This document shows, one piece after another, positions 1-6,145 of a DNA stretch of 9,097 nucleotides. Below the pieces are notes generated by a model that did not search any database, was not told the DNA's origin, and saw only the letters and a list, made by a program, of their open reading frames with translations. Each line of letters starts with the position of its first letter. Position 1 is the first letter of the stretch. The position numbers and the translations under genes were made by a program. This DNA is from Actinomycetota bacterium (GTDB taxonomy: Bacteria; Actinomycetota; Actinomycetes; JACCUZ01): assembly GCA_030841245.1 (NCBI GenBank), contig JAVEDG010000392.1, positions 1 through 9,097 of the forward strand, written 5' to 3'.

Positions 1-44
1 TCATCCAGCGCAACGCCAAGGACGTCAGGTTCCTCGACATCTGA
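1..44 (+). CDS. gyrB: DNA gyrase subunit B, C-terminal end (partial)
   Basis: Only the last 13 complete codons and a TGA stop at 42-44 are present; the 5' part lies outside the window. The visible tail reads IQRNAKDVRFLDI, which matches the typical C-terminus of actinobacterial GyrB (the TOPRIM/tail region that contacts GyrA). The position directly before gyrA on the same strand supports the call. GyrB supplies the ATPase of the gyrase heterotetramer that introduces negative supercoils. The 60-nt gap to gyrA has no clear terminator, so the two are probably co-transcribed (inference). Confidence 0.9.
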   Translation, partial: IQRNAKDVRFLDI

Positions 45-104
45 TGGAGAACGACCGCACTACTCGCCTGCCGCACCGTCGTACCGCTCTAGGAGAAGCT
101 CCAC

Positions 105-2729
105 GTGACTGACACCACCGACGTCCCTCCGGTCCCCCCGGGCGGCCGGATCGAGCCGGTCGACCTCCAGGTGGAGATGCAGCGCTCCTACCTCGACTAC
201 GCCATGAGCGTGATCGTGCAGCGGGCGCTGCCGGACGTGCGCGACGGCCTCAAGCCCGTGCACCGCCGGGTGCTCTACGCCATGTACGACGGCGGCTACC
301 GGCCCGACCGCAGCTTCTCGAAGTGCTCGCGCGTCGTCGGTGACGTCATGGGGCAGTACCACCCGCACGGCGACACCGCGATCTACGACACGTTGGTCCG
401 CCTCGGCCAGCCGTGGTCGTTGCGCTACCCCTTGGTGCAGAGCCAAGGAAACTTCGGCTCGCCCGGCGACGACCGCCAAGCCGCGATGCGGTACACCGAG
501 TGCCGGATGGCGCCGCTAGCCATGGAGATGGTGCGCGACATCGACCAGGACACGGTCGACTTCGGGCCCAACTACGACGGCGAGCAGCAAGAGCCGCAGG
601 TGCTGCCGGCCCGGTTCCCCAACCTACTGGTCAACGGCTCCGGCGGGATCGCCGTGGGGATGGCGACCAACATCCCGCCGCACAACCTGCGTGAGGTCGC
701 GTCCGGGGTGCAGTGGCACCTCGACCACCCGGAGGCACCGCAGGCCGAGCTGCTGGAGGCGTTGCTCGAGCGGGTCAAGGGGCCCGACTTCCCGACCAAG
801 GGCCTGATCGTCGGCACGGCCGGCATCGAGGAGGCTTACCGCACCGGCCGTGGCTCGGTGACGATGCGGGCCGTCGTCGAGGTCGAGGAGGACTCTCGCG
901 GCCGGACCTGTCTGGTCATCACCGAGCTGCCCTACCAGGTCAACCCCGACTCGTTGGCGCGGAAGATCGCCGAGCTGGCCGACTCGGGCAAGGTGGCCGG
1001 CATCGCCGACCTGCGCGACGACTCGTCGGCACGGACCGGCATGCGCCTGGTCGTCGTGCTCAAGCGCGACGCGGTCGCGACCGTCGTACGCAACAACCTC
1101 TACAAGCACACGCAGCTGCAGGACAACTTCGGCTGCAACATGCTCGCGCTCGTCGACGGCGTGCCGCGCACGTTGGCCCTGGACGCGTTCGTCCGGCACT
1201 GGGTCGCCCACCAGATCGAGGTCATCGTCCGGCGCACCCAGTACCGGCTGCGCAAGGCGCAGGAGCGCGCGCACATCCTGATCGGCTACCTCAAGGCGCT
1301 CGACGCCATCGACGAGGTCATCGCGCTGATCCGCGCGAGCCAGACGGTCGAGGAGGCGCGCGACGGCCTGATGGGCCTGCTCCAGATCGACGAGCTGCAG
1401 GCCGACGCGATCCTGCAGATGCAGCTGCGCCGGCTGGCGGCCCTCGAGCGGCAGCGGATCCAGGAGCAGTACGACGAGGAGATGGCCACCATCGCCGACT
1501 GCGAGGCGATCCTCGCCTCGGAGGTCCGACAGCGCGCGATCATCTCAGAGGAGCTCGCGGAGATCGTCGACAAGTACGGCGACGAGCGGCGCTCCAAGCT
1601 CATCCCCTACGACGGCGACATGTCCGCCGAGGACTTCATCCCCGAAGAGGACGTCGTCGTCACCATCACCCGGGGTGGCTACGCGAAGCGGACCAAGATG
1701 GACCTCTACCGCTCGCAGCGCCGCGGCGGCAAGGGTGTGCGTGGCGCGCAGCTGCGCCAGGACGACCTGGTCGAGCACTTCTTCGTGACGACCACGCACC
1801 ACTGGATCCTGTTCTTCACCAACAAGGGGCGCGTCTACCGCGCGAAGGCCTACCAGCTGCCCGAGGCCGGCCGGGACGCTCGCGGCCAGCACGTGGCGAA
1901 CCTGCTCGCCTTCCAGCCCGACGAGCAGATCGCCCAGGTGATCGACCTGCGCGACTACGAGGTGGCGCCCTACCTCGTGCTGGCGACGAAGCGGGGCATG
2001 GTCAAGAAGACCCGGCTCACCGAGTACGACTCCAACCGCACGGGCGGGCTGATTGCCATCAACCTGCGCGAGGGCGAGCCGGGCGAGGACGGCGAGGCCA
2101 CGACCGACGAGGTCATCTCGGCCCGGCTGATCAACGCCGAGGACCAGCTGCTGCTGGTGAGCCGCAGGGCGATGTCAGTGCGGTTCACCGCCACCGACTC
2201 CGCGCTGCGACCGATGGGGCGGGCCACCGCCGGCGTCTACGGCATGAAGTTCCGCGGCGACGACGAGCTCCTCGCGATGGAGGTCGTCCAGCCTGAGGCG
2301 ACCGTCTTCACGGTGACTGACGCCGGGTTCGCCAAGCGCACCCCGGTCGAGGAGTACCGCCTGCAGAACCGCGGCGGTCTCGGTGTGCACGCGATGCGGT
2401 TCTCGGAGGCGCGCGGGCACCTGGTGGGTGCGTTGGTCGTGATCGAGACGGACGAGGTCTTCTCGATCAAGGCCAGCGGTGGTGTGACACGGGTGGCCGT
2501 GGGGGAGGTCAACCCCACCGGACGTGTCACCATGGGCGTGCGGTTCATCTCGCTCAGCGAGGAGGACACCGTGGTCGCGATCGCCCGCAACGCGGAGCGG
2601 ACGGTCGTCGAGCAGGACGAGTCGTTGGACGTTGACGAGGACCCGGTCGAGGCGACGGCCGGGGACGAGCTGGCCGAAGCCGACCAGTCGGGCACCGGGT
2701 CGACCGGTGAGGAGAGGACCGAGCGGTGA
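105..2729 (+). CDS. gyrA: DNA gyrase subunit A
   Basis: This 874-residue protein is the DNA breakage-reunion subunit of gyrase. It cuts both strands through a tyrosine-DNA link and wraps DNA on its C-terminal domain. The start is GTG with an AGGAG ribosome-binding site at 91-95, 9 nt upstream. The N-terminal breakage domain is intact: the quinolone-region motif YHPHGDTAIYD lies at residues 85-95, and the catalytic tyrosine is Tyr130 in AAMRYTECR. No intein interrupts the active site, unlike some mycobacterial gyrA genes. The GyrA box QRRGGKG is at residues 538-544, which separates GyrA from ParC, and the beta-pinwheel repeats follow. The last ~35 residues are acidic and low-complexity, like other gyrase regulatory tails. 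The position of E. coli Ser83 is Thr91 here, and Asp87 is conserved as Asp95. The stop overlaps the next gene's start. Confidence 0.98.
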   Translation: MTDTTDVPPVPPGGRIEPVDLQVEMQRSYLDYAMSVIVQRALPDVRDGLKPVHRRVLYAMYDGGYRPDRSFSKCSRVVGDVMGQYHPHGDTAIYDTLVRLGQPWSLRYPLVQSQGNFGSPGDDRQAAMRYTECRMAPLAMEMVRDIDQDTVDFGPNYDGEQQEPQVLPARFPNLLVNGSGGIAVGMATNIPPHNLREVASGVQWHLDHPEAPQAELLEALLERVKGPDFPTKGLIVGTAGIEEAYRTGRGSVTMRAVVEVEEDSRGRTCLVITELPYQVNPDSLARKIAELADSGKVAGIADLRDDSSARTGMRLVVVLKRDAVATVVRNNLYKHTQLQDNFGCNMLALVDGVPRTLALDAFVRHWVAHQIEVIVRRTQYRLRKAQERAHILIGYLKALDAIDEVIALIRASQTVEEARDGLMGLLQIDELQADAILQMQLRRLAALERQRIQEQYDEEMATIADCEAILASEVRQRAIISEELAEIVDKYGDERRSKLIPYDGDMSAEDFIPEEDVVVTITRGGYAKRTKMDLYRSQRRGGKGVRGAQLRQDDLVEHFFVTTTHHWILFFTNKGRVYRAKAYQLPEAGRDARGQHVANLLAFQPDEQIAQVIDLRDYEVAPYLVLATKRGMVKKTRLTEYDSNRTGGLIAINLREGEPGEDGEATTDEVISARLINAEDQLLLVSRRAMSVRFTATDSALRPMGRATAGVYGMKFRGDDELLAMEVVQPEATVFTVTDAGFAKRTPVEEYRLQNRGGLGVHAMRFSEARGHLVGALVVIETDEVFSIKASGGVTRVAVGEVNPTGRVTMGVRFISLSEEDTVVAIARNAERTVVEQDESLDVDEDPVEATAGDELAEADQSGTGSTGEERTER

Positions 2730-3214
2730 GCAGCCCCAACGCACCCGGTCAGGACTGGAGGGCGGGCCAGCCGACCGCCACCATGCCGGCCGTGGGCGCC
2801 ACCAGCGCGGCCCCGCCGGCCCGCCCGACCGGGCGGAGCCGGCCGCGTCGGGCCCGGCTCGTCCTCGCCCGGGTGGACCCGTGGTCGGTCATGAAGCTCT
2901 CCTTCCTGCTCTCGGTGGCGCTGGCCATCGTCGGCTTCGTCGCCGTGGCGCTGCTGTGGTCGGTCCTCGACTCGATGGGCGTCTTCGACTCGGTGGGACG
3001 CACCGTCGAGAGCGTCACTCGCAAGAGCGAGACCGAGCCGGGCGTCTCCATCGCGTCGTACGTCGGGTTCAGCCGCGTCATGACCGTGACCGCGCTGCTC
3101 GCCGGCGTGAACGTGATCCTGATGACGGCGCTCTGCACGCTCGGCGCGTTCCTCTACAACCTCGGGTCGAGCCTCGTCGGGGGCCTGCACGTGACCCTCA
3201 CCGAGGACGGCTGA
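2726..3214 (+). CDS. DUF3566 family two-helix membrane protein
   Basis: This 162-residue protein has a Pro/Ala/Arg-rich, basic, probably cytoplasmic N-terminus (about 1-50). A hydrophobic helix spans about 57-80, followed by a polar loop (85-115) and a second helix (about 117-145). The C-terminal stretch SLVGGLHVTLTEDG is typical of the DUF3566 membrane domain found directly after gyrA in many Actinomycetota (M. tuberculosis Rv0007 is the positional homologue). The GTG start (2726-2728) overlaps the gyrA TGA in GTGA, and GGAGAGG at 2711-2717 sits 8 nt upstream, so translation is probably coupled to gyrA. I know of no firmly established function. Its conserved neighbourhood with division and wall genes suggests an envelope role (inference). 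Family assignment is by sequence pattern and synteny. Confidence 0.88.
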   Translation: MSSPNAPGQDWRAGQPTATMPAVGATSAAPPARPTGRSRPRRARLVLARVDPWSVMKLSFLLSVALAIVGFVAVALLWSVLDSMGVFDSVGRTVESVTRKSETEPGVSIASYVGFSRVMTVTALLAGVNVILMTALCTLGAFLYNLGSSLVGGLHVTLTEDG

Positions 3215-3228
3215 GGCCGCGGATCTGG

Positions 3229-3259
3229 TTGGTCGGCCTCGGCGTTGCTGGGGTAGTCT
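3229..3259 (+). promoter_or_regulatory. Possible promoter for the tRNA-Ile unit
   Basis: A TAGTCT hexamer at 3254-3259 fits the actinobacterial -10 pattern TAnnnT and lies 12 nt before the tRNA. A TTGGTC at 3229-3234 resembles a -35 box, but the 19-nt spacer is longer than ideal. Transcription from here would start almost at the mature tRNA 5' end. Read-through from gyrA/DUF3566 is equally possible. Confidence 0.35.
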
Positions 3260-3271
3260 GACCCGGCGCCC

Positions 3272-3345
3272 GGGCCTATAGCTCAGTCGGTTAGAGCGCT
3301 GCCCTGATAAGGCAGAGGTCAGTGGTTCAAGTCCACTTAGGCCCA
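3272..3345 (+). tRNA. tRNA-Ile (GAU anticodon)
   Basis: A complete 74-nt cloverleaf can be folded by eye. The acceptor stem GGGCCTA (3272-3278) pairs perfectly with TAGGCCC (3338-3344). The D stem GCTC/GAGC is at 3281-3284 and 3294-3297. The anticodon stem CTGCC/GGCAG carries the loop CTGATAA, with GAT at 3306-3308. The T stem AGTGG/CCACT carries the loop TTCAAGT. A3345 is the discriminator base. The following bases are CCC, so the full CCA is not encoded and must be completed by the tRNA nucleotidyltransferase. It decodes AUC/AUU isoleucine codons. A tRNA-Ile/tRNA-Ala pair after gyrA is a standard actinobacterial arrangement. Confidence 0.97.
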
Positions 3346-3354
3346 CCCGGACCA

Positions 3355-3373
3355 CCGGCCCCGCAGGGGTCGG
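3355..3373 (+). terminator. Hairpin between tRNA-Ile and the DLW-39 gene
   Basis: CCGGCCCC (3355-3362) pairs with GGGGTCGG (3366-3373) across a GCA loop, giving 8 bp with one G-U. No T-run follows, so it could be a weak intrinsic terminator of high-GC type, a processing signal for the tRNA 3' end, or a leader hairpin of the next gene. It ends 8 nt before that gene's ribosome-binding site. Confidence 0.4.
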
Positions 3374-3392
3374 GACAGAGCGGAGGCCGGAA

Positions 3393-3518
3393 ATGTCGAA
3401 GAAGCTGCTCGTCGCCGCAGTCGCGGCCCTCGGCGGACTGATCGCGTACAAGAAGGTCGTCGGCGACCGGGACGCAGAGGCCGACCTGTGGGCGGAGGCC
3501 ACCGACCCGGTCAACTGA
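3393..3518 (+). CDS. DLW-39 family mini-protein (41 aa)
   Basis: This very short gene has an ATG at 3393 and a good ribosome-binding site, GGAGG at 3382-3386, 6 nt upstream. It encodes 41 residues and stops with TGA at 3516-3518. The protein begins with MSKKLLVAAVAALGGLIAYKK, a basic start plus a hydrophobic helix (about 5-19). An acidic stretch GDRDAEADLWAEATD follows, with the DLW motif at residues 31-33. This matches the DLW-39 family, tiny actinobacterial proteins of about 39 residues found next to the gyrA/tRNA-Ile/tRNA-Ala locus. Function is unknown to me. A membrane-anchored peptide with an acidic cytoplasmic or periplasmic tail is the plain reading. It lies between two tRNA genes, so it may share their transcript. 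Confidence 0.85.
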   Translation: MSKKLLVAAVAALGGLIAYKKVVGDRDAEADLWAEATDPVN

Positions 3519-3542
3519 CAGGAGCCCCAGCACGGGGCGCCA

Positions 3543-3615
3543 GGGGACGTAGCTCAACTGGCAGAGCACCGCCTTTGCAAGGCGGGGGTTGAGGGTTCGA
3601 GTCCCTTCGTCTCCA
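3543..3615 (+). tRNA. tRNA-Ala (UGC anticodon)
   Basis: A 73-nt cloverleaf is visible. The acceptor GGGGACG (3543-3549) pairs with CGTCTCC (3608-3614) with one G-U. The D stem GCTC/GAGC is at 3552-3555 and 3564-3567. The anticodon stem CCGCC/GGCGG holds the loop TTTGCAA, with TGC at 3576-3578. The T stem GAGGG/CCCTT carries TTCGAGT. The discriminator is A3615, and the next bases CCC mean that CCA is not fully encoded. It reads GCN alanine codons, mainly GCA. A small hairpin GCCCC/GGGGC (3524-3538) precedes it and may aid processing. Confidence 0.97.
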
Positions 3616-3630
3616 CCCTCCCAGCTCCTC

Positions 3631-3683
3631 GCGCAACCCGCGCCGGACGCAGCAGAAGGGGCGCTCCCCTCCGCGGGTTGCGC
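3631..3683. repeat. Perfect 12-bp inverted repeat
   Basis: GCGCAACCCGCG at 3631-3642 is the exact reverse complement of CGCGGGTTGCGC at 3672-3683, with a 29-nt loop. Its right arm shares 3680-3683 with a second hairpin (3655-3689), so the two folds compete. It lies in the gap between tRNA-Ala (+) and the converging minus-strand gene. Confidence 0.75.
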
Positions 3684-3689
3684 CCCTTC
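3655..3689. terminator. Probable bidirectional terminator hairpin
   Basis: GAAGGGGCGC (3655-3664) pairs perfectly with GCGCCCCTTC (3680-3689) around a 15-nt loop. It sits between the tRNA-Ala gene and the 3' end of the minus-strand gene ending at 3720, where a two-way terminator would be expected. No T-run follows on the + strand, so this is a high-GC-type hairpin and its termination strength is inferred. Confidence 0.5.
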
Positions 3690-3719
3690 CGGCCGTGTGT
3701 CCGAGAGACCCGGCTCGGC

Positions 3720-4427
3720 TCAGCCCCCGGCCGGACCCCCGGACTGGTCCTTGACCTTGCGTGCACGCTTCGGTGGCACCGGCTCGGTTGTCACCGCTTT
3801 GATCGTGCTGGTGTCACCAGCTACTTCGTCGGCCAACGCCGCGTCCGCGAGAGCCTCGTCGGGGCTCGCCGCAGCCGGGTCGTCCGCCAGCGGATGCCCG
3901 GCAGCTGGCCCCATGACGTCCACGTTGCCGGTGGGCGCCGGCGCCGCCCACGGCTCGGGCGCGGACCGCTGCTGCTGACCGGCCCAGGCCTTCCACCCGG
4001 CGTACGCCGCGCCGATGACACCGGCGAGCAGGAACATCTTGCGCAGCCGGTGGGTCTTCTGCTTCGGCGGCTCGAGCTCGCCCCGCAGGGCGGCCACCGC
4101 GGCGGCACCGCGGGCCTTCGCCTCCTCGCGCGCCGGCTCGCTGGCCGCCAGTGCCGCAGTCACGGCCTCGGCCACCTTGGGCAGCACGTCGGACTTCACC
4201 TTGGTCACCGCGGGCTCGACCCTGGGAGCCGCCCACTCCTTGGCCGCCTCGGCCTTCGGGGCGGCCCAGTCGAGCGCAGCCTCGGCGCGTGGCGCCGTCC
4301 AGTCCTTCGCCGCCTCGGCGTAGCGGGTCGTCGCCTCGCGGGCGTCAGCCGCGAGCGGGCCCAGCTTCTTGTTGGCACGACGCGCCTGCTTGCGCGACTT
4401 CTTGCGCATTGTCGTCATAGTCGACAC
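3720..4427 (-). CDS. Single-pass membrane protein with 11-residue helical repeats (DUF5324-like)
   Basis: This 235-residue protein starts at GTG (4427-4425), chosen because GGAGG (complement of 4436-4440) lies 8 nt upstream; in-frame ATGs at residues 4 and 7 are further from it. The N-terminus is very basic (RKKSRKQARRANKK). Residues 39-71 form three exact-register 11-residue repeats with the pattern A-A-x-[DE]-W-x-A-P-[RK]-x-E, followed by more Ala/Val/Lys-rich helix to about 110. One hydrophobic segment (MFLLAGVIGAAYAGWKAWAG, 131-150) is the likely membrane anchor. The C-terminal ~85 residues are Pro/Ala/Asp-rich and probably disordered, ending in a basic patch. Position next to the gyrA/tRNA locus and architecture resemble the actinobacterial DUF5324 group, but I assign this with moderate confidence. 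Function is unknown; the amphipathic repeat suggests membrane-surface or self-association contacts (inference). Confidence 0.8.
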   Translation of the reverse strand: MSTMTTMRKKSRKQARRANKKLGPLAADAREATTRYAEAAKDWTAPRAEAALDWAAPKAEAAKEWAAPRVEPAVTKVKSDVLPKVAEAVTAALAASEPAREEAKARGAAAVAALRGELEPPKQKTHRLRKMFLLAGVIGAAYAGWKAWAGQQQRSAPEPWAAPAPTGNVDVMGPAAGHPLADDPAAASPDEALADAALADEVAGDTSTIKAVTTEPVPPKRARKVKDQSGGPAGG

Positions 4428-4645
4428 GGGGACGACCTCCGGCGGTCTCGAGTTGGTGTCGGGAGATGCTCATCCCGGGCGGGACACCGACGGAGCGGGT
4501 CCACCCCGGGGACCTTTGGCTCCTGCCCAGCGGCGGGAAGGCGAAACCGTTGGCGAAACCGCCGTCTGCGCGCCGTGACCGGCCGTGCGAGGATGAAGGC
4601 GCGCCGCGCCCGGCGACCCGAACCTCAGGAACGAAAGGCAGCCCA
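4428..4645. other. Divergent intergenic region with repeats and stem-loops
   Basis: This 218-bp gap separates the minus-strand membrane protein from the isomerase gene and must hold both promoters, although no convincing -35/-10 pair stands out. It contains a direct repeat GGCGAAACCG at 4540-4549 and 4552-4561 (12-bp period). It also has a possible two-part stem, GGTGTCGGGA (4455-4464) with TCCC (4473-4476) and GACACC (4483-4488), and a short hairpin GGTCC/GGACC (4498-4514). The open frame running in from 4466 has no ribosome-binding site and does not look like part of the cyclophilin fold. Confidence 0.5.
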
Positions 4646-5176
4646 GTGGCCGAGGAGCTCTACGCGACGCTGAAGACCAACCGCGGCGACATCGAGCTCC
4701 GGCTCTTCCCGAACCACGCCCCCAAGACGGTCGCGAACTTCACCGAGCTGGCCGAGGGCACGCGCGAGTGGACCGACCCCCGCACCGGGGAGAAGAGCAA
4801 GGCCGCGCTCTACGACGGGACCGTCTTCCACCGGGTGATCAGCGGGTTCATGATCCAGGGTGGTGACCCGCTGGGCAGCGGCACCGGCGGCCCCGGCTAC
4901 CGCTTCGCCGACGAGTTCCACCCCGAGCTGTCCTTCGACCGGCCCTACCTGCTCGCGATGGCCAACGCCGGCCCGGGCACGAACGGGTCCCAGTTCTTCA
5001 TCACGGTGACCAAGACGCCCCACCTCGACCGCAAGCACACGATCTTCGGCGAGGTCACGGACGGCACCAGCCGTGAGGTGGTCGATGCCATCGCCGGCAC
5101 CGGCACCGGCGCCATGGACCGCCCGGTCGAGGCCGTCGTGATCGAGTCCGTGGTGGTCGAGCGGCGCACGGGCTGA
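4646..5176 (+). CDS. ppiA: Cyclophilin-type peptidylprolyl cis-trans isomerase
   Basis: This 176-residue cytosolic cyclophilin (no signal peptide) catalyses cis-trans isomerisation of X-Pro bonds during protein folding. The GTG start at 4646 has GAAAGG at 4632-4637, 8 nt upstream, and the protein then begins at the first beta-strand (ATLKTNRGDIELRLF), as in M. tuberculosis PpiA. Core motifs are FHRVISGFMIQGGD (61-74, catalytic Arg63), GTGGPGYRFADE (79-90), ANAGPGTNGSQFFIT (106-120) and TPHLDRKHTIFGEV (124-137). The tryptophan that gives human cyclophilin A strong cyclosporin binding is replaced by His131, as in many bacterial members. The length fits the family. The rhomboid gene begins 10 nt after the stop, suggesting an operon. 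Confidence 0.95.
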   Translation: MAEELYATLKTNRGDIELRLFPNHAPKTVANFTELAEGTREWTDPRTGEKSKAALYDGTVFHRVISGFMIQGGDPLGSGTGGPGYRFADEFHPELSFDRPYLLAMANAGPGTNGSQFFITVTKTPHLDRKHTIFGEVTDGTSREVVDAIAGTGTGAMDRPVEAVVIESVVVERRTG

Positions 5177-5186
5177 CCGGCCTGCC

Positions 5187-6035
5187 GTGACCGACTCCTC
5201 GACCGTCGACGAGCCGGGCGCCGGCGGGGAGTCCGCCACCTGCTACCGGCACCCGGACCGCGAGGCGCACATCCGCTGCGTGCGCTGCAACCGGCGGATC
5301 TGCCCGTCCTGCATGGTCGACGCCGCCGTCGGCTTCCAGTGCCCCGAGTGCGTGCGCAAGGGCAACCAGGGCGTACGCCGGGCGCGCACCGTCTTCGGCG
5401 GGCGGGTCACCGGCAACCCCGGCTACGTCACGAAGGTGATCATCGCGGTCAACGTGGTGGCGTTCGTGCTGCAGCAGGTCAGCTCGAGCGTGACCCCGCG
5501 CTTCGACGAGTACCCCTACGCGGTCAACAACGGTGAGTACTACCGGCTGCTCACCGCCACGTTCCTGCACGGGGGCGTGCTGCACATCGCGCTGAACATG
5601 CTCGGTCTCTACCTGTTCGGCCCCCCGCTGGAGGCCTCGCTGGGCCGGCTGCGGTACGGCGGCCTCTACCTGCTCTCCGCGATCGGCGGGAGCGCCGCGT
5701 CGTACGCGTTCAGCGACCCCCGCCTGGCTTCGCTGGGCGCCTCGGGAGCCGTCTTCGGGCTGCTCGGCGCGTTCCTCGTGGTCAACCGCAAGCTCGGCCG
5801 GGACAGCAGCGGGCTGATCGGGCTGCTGGTGATCAACTTCGTCTACGGCTTCCTGGCCGCCGGCATCGACTGGCGGGCCCACATCGGCGGGCTGGTCACC
5901 GGCTGCCTGGGCGCCGCCGTGATCGCCTACGCCCCCGAGCGGCGCCGTAGCCTGGCCCAGCTCGCCGGCCTGGCGTTGGTGGCCCTGGCCGTGCTGGCAC
6001 TGATCGCGTGGCGGACCGCGACCCTCGCGCCCTGA
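5187..6035 (+). CDS. Rhomboid family intramembrane serine protease with N-terminal zinc-binding module
   Basis: This 282-residue protein starts at GTG 5187; no strong ribosome-binding site is seen, but translation may be coupled to the isomerase gene that ends 10 nt earlier. Residues 19-55 carry a B-box-like zinc pattern: C19-x2-H22, C31-x2-C34, C39-x2-C42 and C52-x2-C55. A hydrophobic rhomboid domain follows from about 80. It has the HxxxN motif H133-IAL-N137, the catalytic serine in GASG (Ser186) and the catalytic histidine in AHIGG (His232). These match the Ser201/His254 dyad and His150/Asn154 of E. coli GlpG. A last hydrophobic helix at about 257-275 gives at least six to seven membrane segments. 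Rhomboids cleave single-pass membrane proteins within the bilayer. The substrate is unknown; the N-terminal zinc module may mediate partner binding (inference). Confidence 0.93.
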   Translation: MTDSSTVDEPGAGGESATCYRHPDREAHIRCVRCNRRICPSCMVDAAVGFQCPECVRKGNQGVRRARTVFGGRVTGNPGYVTKVIIAVNVVAFVLQQVSSSVTPRFDEYPYAVNNGEYYRLLTATFLHGGVLHIALNMLGLYLFGPPLEASLGRLRYGGLYLLSAIGGSAASYAFSDPRLASLGASGAVFGLLGAFLVVNRKLGRDSSGLIGLLVINFVYGFLAAGIDWRAHIGGLVTGCLGAAVIAYAPERRRSLAQLAGLALVALAVLALIAWRTATLAP

Positions 6036-6042
6036 CGACCGG

Positions 6043-6074
6043 TTGTCCACACTGGGGATAACTCATGTGGACGA
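6043..6074. promoter_or_regulatory. Cluster of three DnaA-box-like sites
   Basis: TTGTCCACA at 6043-6051 exactly matches the high-GC actinobacterial DnaA-box consensus. TGGGGATAA at 6053-6061 is, on the minus strand, TTATCCCCA, one mismatch from TTATCCACA. TGTGGACGA at 6066-6074 is TCGTCCACA on the minus strand, one mismatch from TTGTCCACA. The first and third sites also form a 7-bp inverted repeat (GTCCACA/TGTGGAC). The cluster lies between the 3' ends of the convergent rhomboid and crgA genes. Binding is inferred from motif match only. Confidence 0.6.
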
Positions 6075-6145
6075 CTTACATGCGTGTGTTTCCGCAGGTC
6101 AGCGTTGTGTGTCGGGAACCCACGGCGGCCTCCCGCAGCGCCGAG

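Noticed and set aside
375..377. Thr91 in the GyrA quinolone region as a resistance change
   Set aside because: Thr at the E. coli Ser83 position is wild type in several bacteria and Asp95 is conserved, so resistance cannot be claimed.
713..2296. Long + strand open frame of 527 codons within gyrA
   Set aside because: It is rich in Arg/Gly/Pro, lacks any recognisable domain and lies wholly inside intact gyrA; a high-GC frame shadow.
105..2729. Intein in gyrA
   Set aside because: The active-site segment AAMRYTECR is uninterrupted and total length is normal.
4466..4645. 60-codon N-terminal extension of the isomerase
   Set aside because: The cyclophilin fold begins just after GTG 4646, which has its own ribosome-binding site; the upstream part shows no cyclophilin homology and no signal peptide.
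3678..4673. 331-codon + strand frame opposite the minus-strand membrane protein
   Set aside because: Its composition (Arg/Gly/Leu) and lack of ribosome-binding site mark it as a shadow; the minus frame has a good start site, a membrane helix and regular repeats.
5055..6050. 331-codon minus-strand frame opposite the rhomboid gene
   Set aside because: His/Arg/Ala/Asp/Gly-rich composition with no domain; antisense shadow of a membrane protein gene with clear catalytic motifs.
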